Positions 53,003 through 63,633 of a stretch of 64,000 bases of DNA are shown here, in pieces. The DNA comes from Aurelia coerulea (lineage: Eukaryota > Cnidaria > Scyphozoa > Semaeostomeae > Ulmaridae), in assembly GCA_039566865.1 (NCBI GenBank), contig CM076960.1, positions 18,024,501 to 18,088,500 of the forward strand, read 5' to 3'. Within the stretch, counting starts at the first letter, position 1; the number at the start of each line of letters is the position of its first letter. The notes under the pieces were generated by a model. It ran no database searches. It was not told where the DNA came from and saw only the letters and a list, made by a program, of their open reading frames with translations. Made by a program: the position numbers and the translations under genes.

Positions 53003-54405
53003 TTTTTTTTGTTTTTTGTTTTATTAATTCATATTTTTACACGATATCCCATCAGTACAAAATTAAACTACAAAAGTTACAAGTTTGTTTTAAATGAAAA
53101 ATGAAAAACAAAATTTAAAATTTGGTATTAGCTAGGATTGGATCCAGGCTGAGATCTGATCTTCCTGGGAGTCGTGTTTTAGTTAGGGTTTACTGAGCTC
53201 TTTAAATGCGTTTTCAATTTTCTTTTAAACTGATAGAGCGAGGGGATTTCCCTTATTTCGATTGGTATTTCATTCCAAGCTTTAAGCCCAGAAAGGTGGA
53301 AACTTTTTTTTGTACACTCAAGTTTAAACTTTGGGATGTCGAGATTTCTATTGTTTCTTGTGTTATACCTAGAAATTTCATTCCTCTGACTATACTTGTT
53401 CCAGAGGCTCTCAGGGCACTGCTTGTGGACTATTTTGTGTGTCATGATAGATCTGTCAAAATAGATGATTTGATCAACGTTCAGCCCATTATTGATCCAG
53501 GGGTCCTTTATTCTAGCATTTTGAATAATTGAGAAGGCCCTGTTCTGTAGACGCTGAAGCGTTTGCAGCTTCGTGTTGGGCAGGCTACCCCAGATAACAT
53601 TCCCATATCGGAGGTGACTTTCAACCAGCGCATGGTAAACCTCACATAGCTTAGATTGCGGAAGAACGTTTTTAAGTTTTTTCAGTGCAGACAAACCACT
53701 TGCTACTTTACCTTTCAAGGATTTGAAGTGTTCCTTCCAACTTACATTCTCGTCCACAATAACCCCTAGTGATTTAGTTTTTGTCACTCGTTTTATTTCT
53801 GTGCCATTAAGTTTCAATGGAGCCAGAGGTTCAATTTTGTTAATTCTACGTGGATGGCCGATAAGCATAAACTCAGTCTTTTTTGGATTGGCACTTAACT
53901 TATTGACCCTCATCCACTCAGAAATGTTCTGTAGCTCCTCCTGCATCATCTCGGCAAGTTCGTTAATATCTTCAGAGGCTATCGTTGTGTGCGTATCATC
54001 AGCATACATGCTCGCCGAAGAAAACTGTAAACATTCTTCAAAGTCGTTAAGGTATATGATGAAGAGAAGGGGGCCTAGGCAGGAACCCTGGGGAATGCCA
54101 CAGGTTACCCCCAAAGACATAGAAAATTTACCATTGATTCTGCAAAACTGTTTTCGTTCAGTGAGGTAGGATCGAAACCAGCTAATCACCTTACCCTGCA
54201 CGCCATACCTAGAAAGTTTTTCGAGCAGTATTTTGTGATCCACCGTATCGAAGGCCTTTTTTAAATCCAAAAACATCGCCATATTGACCTTTTGAGAATC
54301 AATGTTATTATGCCCTTCGTACGACGAAAAGGATATCTTTTTGATGACAAATGAGGACCCCGGGCAGAGCGGGGCAGAGTTCCTTTCACGCATCCCTAAT
54401 TTCAT
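53003..54405 (-). mobile_element. 5'-truncated non-LTR retrotransposon with intact RT frame
   Basis: A frame of about 390 aa without stops carries RT motifs in order: FLDLKKAFDTVDHK (motif A), GIPQGSCLGPLLFIIYLND (motif B), YADDT (motif C, catalytic Asp pair intact), then KSLGVIVDENVSWKEH and the thumb/C-terminal region to a stop at 53179. The 3'UTR ends in an A-rich tail (T-run at 53003-53022 on the plus strand). Upstream of motif A the frame soon loses similarity, so the copy is truncated in the early RT and lacks the endonuclease. CR1/jockey-like by motif spacing. Confidence 0.85.
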
Positions 54406-54489
54406 CTATACAATATCTATTTCACCCCTCTGCAACTCAACTCACTCTCGCTGCAAATTTTGACAAGAAGTACAAGAAAACGTCTCTAA

Positions 54490-55110
54490 ATTTGGCTTCT
54501 TGCGCAAGTTGAAGCCGTTAATGTTAATGACCATTAAAGCGGCAAACGCCGTCTACACGAGCGCCATCATTCCAGCCCTTATATACAAGTGCATCGTTCA
54601 GTTCAACCTCACAAGAACCCAGCTTGAGAAACTGAAATCGATAGAGGCACGAGCCTCCCCTACATTGAAATCAAAAAACCAAATGCAACTCAACCACCGT
54701 ACCAAGTCCCTTTTCGTAAAGTCTCCTTTCGCTGAGTCCCGTTCCTCTATTCTTTTGTTTATATGTAGCTTTCGTAACAGACCTTTTAGCTATTCTACAA
54801 AAGAGTCTGGGTCGAGCGTCATTCTTATACATTTTATGCGCGACGTTCGATGGAGTGGCGATAGAGCTTCTATCACTATTGCGTACATTCGAAAATTCTA
54901 CAAAATTCCACAAAAGATCGTTCGATTCTAATTCTTTCCAAAATAGCTAAAAGGTCTATTGTATATTTAGTTGCTTTTTAGGAATATGCTCTTCATTTGA
55001 TGGCCCAGAGGTAGTCATGATCTTTTGCTCCCTTGGTATCGTTTCTGTAGTATTGTATGGTAGCTCGTTTGTAGTCTTGGGTAATTCGTAAATTGTTAAA
55101 TTGAATTTAT
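54490..55110 (+). mobile_element. 3' fragment of another LINE
   Basis: The frame 54500-54931 begins LRKLKPLMLMTIKAANAVYT and ASAIIPALIYKC-like residues, the thumb region of LINE RTs, and ends in the zinc-poor C-terminal part. The 3'UTR shares AGTCATGATCTTTTGCTCCC with copies at 58473 and 61620. Confidence 0.6.
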
Positions 55111-55779
55111 AAAAAGAATTATGCTACTACCAGTACTATTTATTCGTAACTTGAAGAAAATTCTGAGTCATGTCAACCATTAAGATTTCTATTCTTAAAA
55201 ATTTCCTGATAAATTAAACAATTATATCAATTAGAGAAAATGCTGAGAACAGATCCAATTACACTTTTTAACAGCTCACAGCGACTTTCTAGGGCTGAAG
55301 GAACAAGAACAGTGTCAAGTCTCAAGACGGTGTCTCCAATACTAAAGGATCTTTCTCACCTAAGTTTCGTTACAGCTGTGATTGTTCAGTCATACTGGGC
55401 TTTTTAAATAGTGAAGAGGAAATTTCACTTTCATAGCTGAACAAACTTCCAAAAATAAAGTATTGTTGAGCTGCCCCAAAAGCTATTTAAAAATTACAAA
55501 TTACATACATAGATAGCAACTGCATAATTCAATAACCATCTGTTTTAGGCTGCCTCAGAAATTCTGCCTGTTTAGGTGAATCACTCTGCGAAAAATAACA
55601 CCCGATTTGGACATGCGAGGTCGCAAAATCTAAGTTGAGATCTCATCTATACTATAAACTGAAAGTAGAAATTTTTGAATCGAAGGCTCCGTCACAGGAA
55701 CTGTTCCAGCGTTTACACTATTTTTGGGGCACCCGGTAACTGTTTGTTAGTATCACCATTTATTTTAAAAATATTGCAT
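55111..55779. other. intergenic, no gene seen
   Basis: A solo end GGGGCACCCGGTAA at 55725-55738 belongs to the CCGGGTG mariner-like group. No gene is supported. Confidence 0.35.
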
Positions 55780-55788
55780 CATTGACTG

Positions 55789-56004
55789 TGGACTTGCTCC
55801 AAGTCTCGCCCTTGATCAATAAATATGGGAGGAGAAAGGAGGAAAAAGGGGATGACACGGGGAAAGGAAGAAAGAAAGAAAGGGAAGGAGGCTCACGTTC
55901 CTCTTTCTCTTCCCTTTCTTTCTTCCTTCTCCGTGTCCTCCCCTTTCCCCTTTCCTTTCCCCTCCTGTATTTATTGATCAAGAGCGAGACTTGGAGCAAG
56001 GCCA
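55789..56004. mobile_element. 216-bp MITE, family E2, perfect 9-bp TSD
   Basis: The ends are TGGACTTGCTCCAAGTCTCG and CGAGACTTGGAGCAAGGCCA. CATTGACTG flanks both sides (55780-55788 and 56005-56013). The ends resemble family E (TAGACTTGCCCCAAGTC), so the two are sister families. The core is a purine-rich arm facing its pyrimidine-rich complement. Confidence 0.9.
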
Positions 56005-56046
56005 CATTGACTGCAAAAAGAATATAAAAGGCAAGACGCAACTTAC

Positions 56047-56147
56047 AAGGTCATGCTCCATCCAGCATCAGGTTTCTGTATTCAATACATAGTGACAGCA
56101 CGAAACGTTTCACCTGGGCAGTTCAGCCAGTCTTCGAGCTCTAAGAT
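56047..56147 (-). CDS. possible 3' coding exon of the hidden minus-strand gene
   Basis: Strong acceptor TCTCCTTCATTTCAG before 56147 and strong donor CTT|GTAAGTTG after 56047. In phase 0 it reads ILELEDWLNCPGETFRAVTM then Y and a TGA at 56084-56082. It might be the last coding exon of the gene whose 5' exons lie at 59758-61148. The link is not shown by sequence; at least one intermediate exon would be needed. Confidence 0.25.
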
Positions 56148-56831
56148 CTGAAATGAAGGAGAAATTCAGATTCAGCGCAATAAGGTTACAGTCGGTTAGA
56201 TTTAATGACGTAGACGTAGAATTATTAATTCAAAATCAAGCGCATAATTCAGAGGACAGGTGGATGAACGAAAATGGAAATGATAAAGAAGTACACGCAA
56301 ATAACCGCTTCATTTATTTCATTTACTTTCAAATTATATTTTACTAAAATAGGAAATTGAGAGACGGTAATTGACGACGAATCAGACCCATTCACAACAT
56401 GAGATAGTTAGTTTTCTAAACAATTTTGATTGAGCATTACTAAGATTTCGCGTGACTTGTTGGTTAACAGGTAGACCTAAAAACAAACGTTAAAGGCCAT
56501 ATGTCATGAAGCTGATTGGTTCATGCAATACAATTCTCGCTATTGTCTATTACAAAGCACAGGATCGAGGCTGAATTTTCATTGCAATAAAAATTCATGA
56601 AACAGAAATAAAAAGTCACGAAACAATGGAATTCCACTCCAAACTTGTTTGTTGTATTAACCAATTGCTAATGTGACATAAGTGCTTTAACACCGGTTTT
56701 AAATTAAAGAGAAGAGAATAACTGATTAGATTAACCAACAATCGACGGAGTGCAAACAACAACAAATATACAGAGTGTCCAAAAAATAGTTGCCCTTTTG
56801 AACAGCTACAAGTTAAGAACCACTGTCTCGC
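56148..56831. other. intergenic or intronic, no feature seen
   Basis: AT-rich with a terminal fragment GAGTGTCCAAAAAATAGTTG at 56772 related to the mariner-like ends. Nothing else is supported. Confidence 0.3.
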
Positions 56832-56927
56832 TAGACTTGCCCCAAGTGTATCTCTTCCGTCCGTCTACCGTACTTTCATCTATGTGAGAAGCTTTTGCCT
56901 GCGGACACTGACAGCCAAGTTTGAGGG

Positions 56928-57095
56928 CAGAGACGTAGGAACCGGGGGGGCACTGGGCACACGTGCCCCCCCAAGATTTTGGAATAAACAAAGAAGTGCC
57001 CTTTTTATTTTCAGGAAGTGCCTCTTTAGCTTAATAAAATAAGTGCCCTTGAAGTGTCGTGCCCCTCCAAGTTTGAGATGCTGCCTACGTCCCTG
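56928..57095. mobile_element. 168-bp hAT-like MITE, family J, copy 1, 8-bp TSD
   Basis: The ends are CAGAGACGTAGGAACC and GCATGCTACG-like complement ending CCTACGTCCCTG. TTTGAGGG flanks both sides perfectly (56920-56927 and 57096-57103). Confidence 0.9.
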
Positions 57096-57465
57096 TTTGA
57101 GGGTTAAAGGCAATCCATCCTCTTTGATGAATTGAAATAAGATGGGAGAGAGTCCCTAAAGCAAAGAGTTCCCAATTGTACATTCAACAATGGTGAACAA
57201 TTGATATTTTATCTAAAGAAATAAACGTGATAGAGTAGAGACTCAGTGCTGCGTGAACTTAGTCATCTGTGAACTTTGACAGATTGTTTGATGGTTGACA
57301 GTTATCATAACTTATCATGAAAAACGTCCACTGTGATTTGGTCCTTTTGGCACACAAAAAATCCAAATCTTTGTGATCTTATCGAAGTTTTTGAAGTTTT
57401 TGATGATTATTATCAAAACGTGTGTACTGTTTTCGAATACTCGATGAAACACGTTATAATTACAC

Positions 57466-57495
57466 CTTTTCAGCGCACATCCATAGTCCGCTTGT
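57466..57495 (-). CDS. possible 30-nt microexon of the hidden gene
   Basis: Acceptor AATCACTGTTTCAG and donor GAAAAG|GTGTAA bound 30 nt. Entering with two carried bases it reads QADYGCALK, phase-compatible with the exon at 59758-59850. It is very short and could be chance. Confidence 0.15.
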
Positions 57496-57609
57496 CTGAA
57501 ACAGTGATTTTTTAATCCCATTTGATACATAATTCATACAATATGGAGCGGGGGCATTCAGGAATGGAAAAAAAGATTCATAATCTCATCGATAATCGTG
57601 AGTTGTCTG

Positions 57610-58085
57610 TGTAAGGGGGGTCTCGATTTTGAAGATTTTGCAAACAAATAGTCTTCTTTCTACATGAAATTTGTTTTAAGCTTGACAGAAGTTCTGCATT
57701 TTTAATGGAAAGATTTTGATATTTCGTTGTCTACAGCTACAGCTATGAATTATCTTAGAAGGGAGTCCCCATTCTGAAAACAAATAAGCCTTCTTTCTTT
57801 GAAATTTGCTTCAATTTGACGAATGTTTTGCATTTTTAACTAAAATATTGTGATATTTCGGTAAACTTTCGTGATCTTGGAAGGGGGTCTCGACTCTGAA
57901 GACTTTGCAAGCAAATAAATCTTCATTCTATGAAATTTGCTTCAATTTGACGAATGTTTCGCATTTTCAACTAAAAGATTGTGATATTTCGGTAAACTTT
58001 CTTGATCTTCAGTTATGCTATGGAGTATCTTGGAAGGGGGTCTCGATTCTGAAGATTTTGCAAGAAAAAGACTCTACTTTCTACT
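57610..58085. repeat. tandem repeat, about 122-150 bp, four units
   Basis: Units start at GGGGGTCTCGATTCTGAAGA-like phrases at about 57616, 57760, 57882 and 58032. They share TTCTTTCTATGAAATTTGC, TTGACGAATGTTT and GATATTTCGGTAAAC. Confidence 0.8.
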
Positions 58086-58439
58086 AAATCGGTGTGAACA
58101 ATGAACTTCCTTCTGGAAACATCTGTCAAATGATATATATTTTCACACAGCAAGCGTTGGGATTTTGTAACAAATCTCTTTATGCTTGTTAGATTCTTTG
58201 CATCTGAAATCTGTCACAGTCTGAAATCGTCCCTAGTTTTCGGCTCGCAATTTTATCTATTGAGTAGAAATTATTTTACCTATTTATTGAATTTAATTGC
58301 TAGCTCAAACAGCGAAAAGGTTAAAGTCTAAGATATAGAAAACGAGCGAAATTTACGACGAATTGTAATCAGTCTAAGTAAACAGCGTTTGTATGTAGTT
58401 TTTCGTAATTGTATATTCAGATCAGGGTCTATTTTATAT

Positions 58440-58605
58440 ACCATGTTTAGATGTAATTTAGTTTAGTGTTCTATGTAAAGACCCTGGGATAGTCATGGGT
58501 TCTTGCTTCCCGGGTTATCATCTCAGTTATGTAGTTAAGTAACTTGTAAGTATAATCTTAAGTACCTCGTTTTTGTAAATTTATATATTGATTAAAAAAA
58601 ATCTG
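58440..58605 (+). mobile_element. LINE 3'UTR fragment
   Basis: GACCCTGGGATAGTCATGGG and TCTTGCTTCCCGGGTTATC resemble the 3'UTRs at 55005 and 61620. An A-run follows at 58593. Only the UTR remains. Confidence 0.5.
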
Positions 58606-58712
58606 TCACAATGCCGCATCCAGGCATTGAACCCTTAGTTTAACGTCCTTTCCGAAGGACAGCGAAATGAGTTGCTTGGTTTGGTCAGCATCTGAAAGGT
58701 CACCCATCCGGA

Positions 58713-58880
58713 CAGGGACGTAGGAAGCATCTCAAACTTGGAGGGGCACGACACTTCGAGGGCACTTTTTCCATTAAGCTAAAGGGGCATTTCCTGAAAA
58801 CAAAAAGGGCACTTCTTTGTTTATTGCAAAATCTTGGGGGGGCACGTGCCCCCAGTGCCCCCCCGGTTCCTACGTCTCTG
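58713..58880. mobile_element. 168-bp hAT-like MITE, family J, copy 2, 8-bp TSD
   Basis: It is in reverse orientation to 56928-57095. The ends are CAGGGACGTAGGAAGCATC and GGTTCCTACGTCTCTG. CATCCGGA flanks both sides perfectly (58705-58712 and 58881-58888). Confidence 0.9.
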
Positions 58881-58977
58881 CATCCGGATTTTAACCTCAC
58901 ACGACCAAGTTTAACTTCAGCTACATAACTGAAACTGCATAAGCGTAAGCCGCTCGGCCATTCACCGCACAGTAATA

Positions 58978-59572
58978 CCGGGTGCGCCAAAATAAACTAT
59001 GCACGTTTGGCAGGCCACAATGAATCGTACACTGGACCGATTTTAAAGATTCATGACTTGATCTTTAGAAAAAAGCCTGAATCATATTCTAGGATTTTTG
59101 TAAAATTTTTTTGTTTTCATTTTTAGAGCAAGACGTGAGTTTCTAAAAATTTTCGTTTTCGAAAACACTTAAAATGATCAAAAGACGTCTATCAAATTTT
59201 GTAAAGAATCGACAAGAGTGTACAAAGAGAAAACTTGTTCGTGGTGATTTGGGATTTAGAAATCGATTAGTTGTAATCTTCTGTACGAGAGTTCGTACTA
59301 AATCACCCTGAAAACGTTTTCTCTTTGTTCATTCATGTTGAGTCCTTTAAAATTTGATCGACGCTTTTTGATCGTTTTCAGTGTTTTCGAAAACGAAAAT
59401 TTTAAGAAACTCACGTCTTGCTCTAAAAAATGAAAACAAAAAAATTTACAAAAAAAGCCAGAGTCTAATTCAGGCTTTTTGCTAAAGATTAAGTCAAGAA
59501 TCTTCAAAATCGGTCCAGTTTACGATTTATTGTGGTCTGTCAAACGTGCATAGTTTTTTTTGGCGCACCCGG
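58978..59572. mobile_element. 595-bp palindromic MITE, family G, copy 2, TA TSD
   Basis: CCGGGTGCGCCAAAATA and complement, with TA on both sides (58976-58977 and 59573-59574). Similar throughout to 50978-51582. Confidence 0.9.
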
Positions 59573-59757
59573 TAGATTGTTCTATTTTCTTCCCAGGGGG
59601 AAGCAACAACGTGAACGCTGAGCATTGAACATGAAAATTGAACGTTGAACATCAACAACATCAACTTGATGAACGTAGCCATTGGCTGGTAAATGCCACG
59701 TATTTTCTTACACAAGCAACGGACAAATAGACAATGTTAAAAACAGTTGAAAGTTAC

Positions 59758-59850
59758 CTGTGAAAATGTCTTTTGAACTGAGAGTTTATCAACAACAGCA
59801 TTTGTACTTCACATCGATCAGAACTCGTCGCTTCTAACATGATCGTGTGC
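59758..59850 (-). CDS. hidden gene, third recognised exon
   Basis: The acceptor TTTTTGTTGCAG precedes 59850 and the donor CACAG|GTAACT follows 59758. Only one frame is open. With two carried bases it reads HTIMLEATSSDRCEVQMLLL then INSQFKRHFH and leaves two bases. It matches in phase with the exon at 60130-60172. I do not recognise the protein. Confidence 0.5.
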
Positions 59851-60129
59851 CTGCAACAAAAATGCAACAGTTTCAAAACATAATAATCTGATTTCATCAC
59901 AAGCAAAGTAATATTGCCTCACACACTAACGCTAAAATTCATTTGGACTTATCAGCTGCTTCTTAAGTAAACTCTTTATCAAATATGTAACTTAGAAACA
60001 ATAAACAACGCTGATCAAGGCTTGAAACTGCTTGACATGTTATTAGTCGCTTTATTCCGGGGACCCATTCTCAAATGTCAATCTTCTACTGAACGAGCCC
60101 AAAAAGGGTCTCATGTTAGCGAATTATAC

Positions 60130-60172
60130 CATAGAGAAGCATCCACAACGATTTTAACGAACTCTTTATCTT
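60130..60172 (-). CDS. hidden gene, second recognised exon
   Basis: The acceptor TTGTCCATTTTCAG precedes 60172 and the donor CTATG|GTATAA follows 60130. Entering with one carried base it reads DKEFVKIVVDASL and leaves two bases, exactly what the next exon needs. A family-B MITE lies in the intron upstream of it. Confidence 0.45.
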
Positions 60173-60291
60173 CTGAAAATGGACAAGCTAACTTGAATGA
60201 GAAAATTCAATTCACTAAAATCAGTAAATCAATTTCACTAAATTCACTAAATTTACTAAATTTATCAAAATTGAGCAAGCTAAGAAAGTGA

Positions 60292-60819
60292 AGCATAGGT
60301 TCCAAATCTTTAAAAAGGCTGATGTAAAATTCAATGACCTATTTCTTTGAACTGAATGACTTCAAAGACACTTTAGCTATTTCTCTATAATTCTGCCGTT
60401 GGAATTTCTGAAATCTTCAATATTTTCAGAATTAGAGTGTTTTTTTTCTTTTTCAAGAATTCAAGAAAAATTTTCAAAAAAACTTAAAACCAGCGTAACT
60501 TTTTCTAAACTGTTTGACGTAACATGAAATAATTTCGAAGAAAACCATAGTTTATGAATGCCTACAAAATGGTATCAAGCAAAAGTCTTTCACTCATCTG
60601 GTTTATGATTTAGAAATTTGATGACGTCACATCCTCAAATGAGTTGAAATGTAAGGTACGCTGTAATTTCCAAAAAATATTCAAAATTTCTGAAAAGTCC
60701 AACAGTAGAATTATAGATAAGTTTCTAAAGTTTCTCTCAAGCCATTCAATCATAAGAAATAGGTCATTGAATTTTACACCCGCCTTGTTACGCTGAGATA
60801 AAGATTTGGAACCTATGCT
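60292..60819. mobile_element. 528-bp palindromic MITE, family B, copy 3, 9-bp TSD
   Basis: AGCATAGGTTCCAAATC to GATTTGGAACCTATGCT. AGAAAGTGA flanks both sides perfectly (60283-60291 and 60820-60828). It lies in an intron of the hidden minus-strand gene. Confidence 0.95.
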
Positions 60820-61052
60820 AGAAAGTGACGCAAAGTAAACACGACTTTACCCTTACCGAGCTGATCCGAAAACGGGCCAATTCGCCTCTGTAACTTTAAA
60901 GAAGTTGTTTGGAGGATTCTACGGGTACAGGTAGTCATATCATTTCAGAGTTATGGGTTAATTCTCCCTGGAGCTGTTTTCGAAATATTGAGAAAAAGGG
61001 CTGAATAATTCGTTCACCTTTTTTCGTTTTCAGGTTCCAGTTCTGAAATTAC

Positions 61053-61148
61053 CTTGACAGGCACCATTATCAATCCTAATAGCATCCTGTTGTTCCATAA
61101 CTGTGGCACTGGTATCCATTCTCTCTCGTTGTTCATCATCTCACAGAC
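61053..61148 (-). CDS. hidden gene, first coding exon (ATG at 61119)
   Basis: A 96-bp exon is bounded by acceptor TTCTTAATTTGCAG (before 61148) and donor GTCAAG|GTAATT (after 61053). An ATG at 61119 in good context (AGA ATG G) opens MDTSATVMEQQDAIRIDNGA then CQ and leaves one base, which fits the phase of the exon at 60130-60172. The first 29 bases would be 5'UTR. A second frame through the whole exon (VCEMMNNEREWIPVP...) is open too but does not splice in phase to the next exon. Domain identity is unknown. Confidence 0.5.
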
Positions 61149-61344
61149 CTGCAAATTAAGAATCAACTGCTTAAAAAAGCTGTTCCATGAAATATAAAAA
61201 AAACTCGTTGTTTGAACAATTACATTCTTTAGCAAATGTGAACTTTGAATTTTGATGTAATGATCTGATGGCCGCTGCAAGGTATCTCTACTTCATTTTC
61301 TTCAAGATCGCATTTGTTTTAAGCAAGAGCATTTAAAAAGATGA

Positions 61345-61790
61345 TGTAGGTTCTTACGGAGCTTTTACTGTATGGTGATAAAGAACTTTCCAATGAAGTT
61401 AACAGAAATATATTACAATTAACTTTGCAGTATATCCATAAAACTGGTCGATTTGATTAAGATAATTCCAAATTTCATTACATGCCACCACCTTTCCCCG
61501 TTTAGTAGTAATTTACGAGTAGATTTTATGTAGTTGTTCTTTTTGTTCATGTCATTTATTTTCTTGTCTTATATTTTGACTAATTTCTTCTTCTTCTTAT
61601 ATTATATATCTATATGTTAATGGCCTCAGGGTAGACATTGCTCTTTTGCTCCTTGGGGTATCGTTGTAGCAGTATTGTAGGGTAATTATGTAAGTAGTGT
61701 AGGGTAGCTCATATTGTAGAGTAGTTCTGTAAGTAGTGTAGTGTAGCTCGTAAATACATTGTAAGTTTTTATTGGAATATATATATGAAA
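61345..61790 (+). mobile_element. LINE 3' fragment
   Basis: It encodes only the last residues LLLYGDKELSNEVNRN...YIHKTGRFD, matching the C-terminus at 25074-25167. The 3'UTR has GTAGACATTGCTCTTTTGCTCC and repeats of GTAGGGTA-type words to 61770. Confidence 0.65.
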
Positions 61791-62638
61791 AAAAAGATGA
61801 TGTCCCCTGGAACAGTGGATTTGGATTGGTAACCGTCGTATTTTTGTGCTAGGAACATTCTTGGGCCACCAGGATGCTCAACACAAGAAATGTTTTGATA
61901 GGTGTTAAAAGAGTTATTTCCTTGTTAGTTTACTTTCTTGCAATCATATTAGTATTTACAGTGTTAGTATCAGTATCAATATCTATTAGTATCTATGTTA
62001 AGCTGCAGGGTTGCAATGCATTTTCATGTTCCTTGCGCTATCGTCTCGTAATGTTTTTGTTAGTCTAGTAAATTGTATATCTTATTAGGAGAATTTATAT
62101 AAAAAAGAGGGATGTATTGAAAGAAATAGTTTCCACCGCATGTCCAAAAAAGTACTCCTTTTAAAAAAATCACGAACATTCAGTTTTTCAGGGCCAATCT
62201 TTAAATTTATTTTTTGGCAAGTATATCAAATCAAAGTCGAAATTATTCTCCCAAGTTTAGCTGATCATGTGATCTGTTTTTTTCAACACATTTCCTCCAA
62301 AGTCGTTCTGCTTTGAGACCGCTCAAATTACGAGGGATGGCCTAAAAAGTACCCCCTGAAGCAAGAGCAGCAATTAAAATTTTGCCTACGCAAATTATTC
62401 ATACAATGCATGTACCTGAAATTGTCTGAAGGCAAACATTTTTCGATGAAACTGCAAATATTTAAAACAAAATCGAAAACTGAAGTAGATTAATGCTTAC
62501 TTTGACGAATAATTCTGATCTATTTTTATCTTTGCAGAAGAAATGTTTATTAATGCTTATCCAGACTACACAATTGTAGAATAGATTTAGAAAGCGATGG
62601 AATAAATTGTTTGCAAGAGTCTTCAATGAGAATATTCT
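61791..62638. other. intergenic, no gene seen
   Basis: A fragment TGTCCAAAAAAGTACTCC at 62140 is the terminal motif of the CCGGGTGTCCC group. No gene is supported. The promoter or a 5'UTR exon of the minus-strand hidden gene may lie in this area. Confidence 0.3.
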
Positions 62639-62817
62639 TTAACCCTTTATGGTTCCCTTATTGAAAAAATTGTCAAAAAAATTATTCAATGCATTTTTTC
62701 ATCTATTTGTTAATCAAATGACTCATTTTCAACAAAAAATCAACATGTTTATTTTTCATCAGTGTCCTCCTTAATATTTTTTCAATTCAAACTTCCTATT
62801 GATTTCCAAAAGTCTAA

Positions 62818-63204
62818 CCCTGAATGGGCATAGTTGCCATATGGCAACTAAATATTCAAAACATATTCTGTTGCCTGGGTCTTTCCATACACAAAGTCTG
62901 ATTTGCGTCACAGCAGAGGGCACCCTTCATCTTGTGAATAAACCTAACAGCCATGTTTACAACATTCAATGGGGATTACCCCAATTATTACCAAGAGGAC
63001 CATTTCAGTAATCGAAATTCCTCTCATTCCACTGTTCAACATTTTCTTTGAACTGCTTTTCAACATGAAACAGCTACCGCATTCCAATGTCATAACGGCT
63101 CCTGTGTCATAATATCATCAATGCATAGGATAAAATCCGGACCAATGGAGCTGAGGAGCACCGGAGTATTTAGTTGCCATATGGCAACCCTGCCCATTAA
63201 AGGG
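62818..63204. mobile_element. piggyBac-like MITE with GTTGCCATATGGCAAC arms
   Basis: CCCTGAATGGGCATAGTTGC after CTAA (62814-62817) pairs with the right end CAACCCTGCCCATTAAAGGG before TTAA (63205-63208). Both ends contain the palindrome GTTGCCATATGGCAAC. An alternative or second left end, TTAA then CCCTTTATGG, lies at 62639-62652. Confidence 0.75.
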
Positions 63205-63308
63205 TTAAATGAGTTTGCAGCGTTATTTGGACTTGCATTTGTTATGAAACCTGCAGCATAGGTTAAAACTGATTTTTCTACTGGATGAACAAAACTATTG
63301 TCCCTTAA

Positions 63309-63633
63309 AGGGGCTGGGTCACGTAAAGTAAACAAACTTCTTTCGAAACGACGATTTTGTAGCTTTTTTGACAGGCCATATCAGACAGATTTTCCACTAT
63401 TTTTCTCAAAATGAAAGTGCTATTTTGAAGATGAACTCTCTAACTTCAAAGAGAAACAAACAAAAAAACCATATGTTGTAAGATTGCAAAGATATTAGTG
63501 GATTTCTAGTAGTATCTTTATTGTGGATTCACCCCATCCACCAAAATCTGTGCAGAACACAATGGCCACGTGTGGGCAACAATATAGATTATAGAGATAA
63601 CAGGTTTGTTTACAGTTACGTGACCCAGCCCCT
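63309..63633. mobile_element. 325-bp MITE, family C related, TTAA-flanked
   Basis: AGGGGCTGGGTCACGTAAAG and CGTGACCCAGCCCCT are flanked by TTAA at 63305-63308 and 63634-63637. Internal order (ATTTTCC...CAAAATGAAAGTGCT...ATTAGTGGATTT) follows family C, with diverged ends. Confidence 0.85.

Noticed and set aside
61014..61280. 88-aa minus-strand frame as a complete gene
   Set aside because: Only the part between the splice sites at 61148 and 61053 looks exonic, and its in-frame reading does not match the phase of the next exon; the ATG at 61119 in another frame does.
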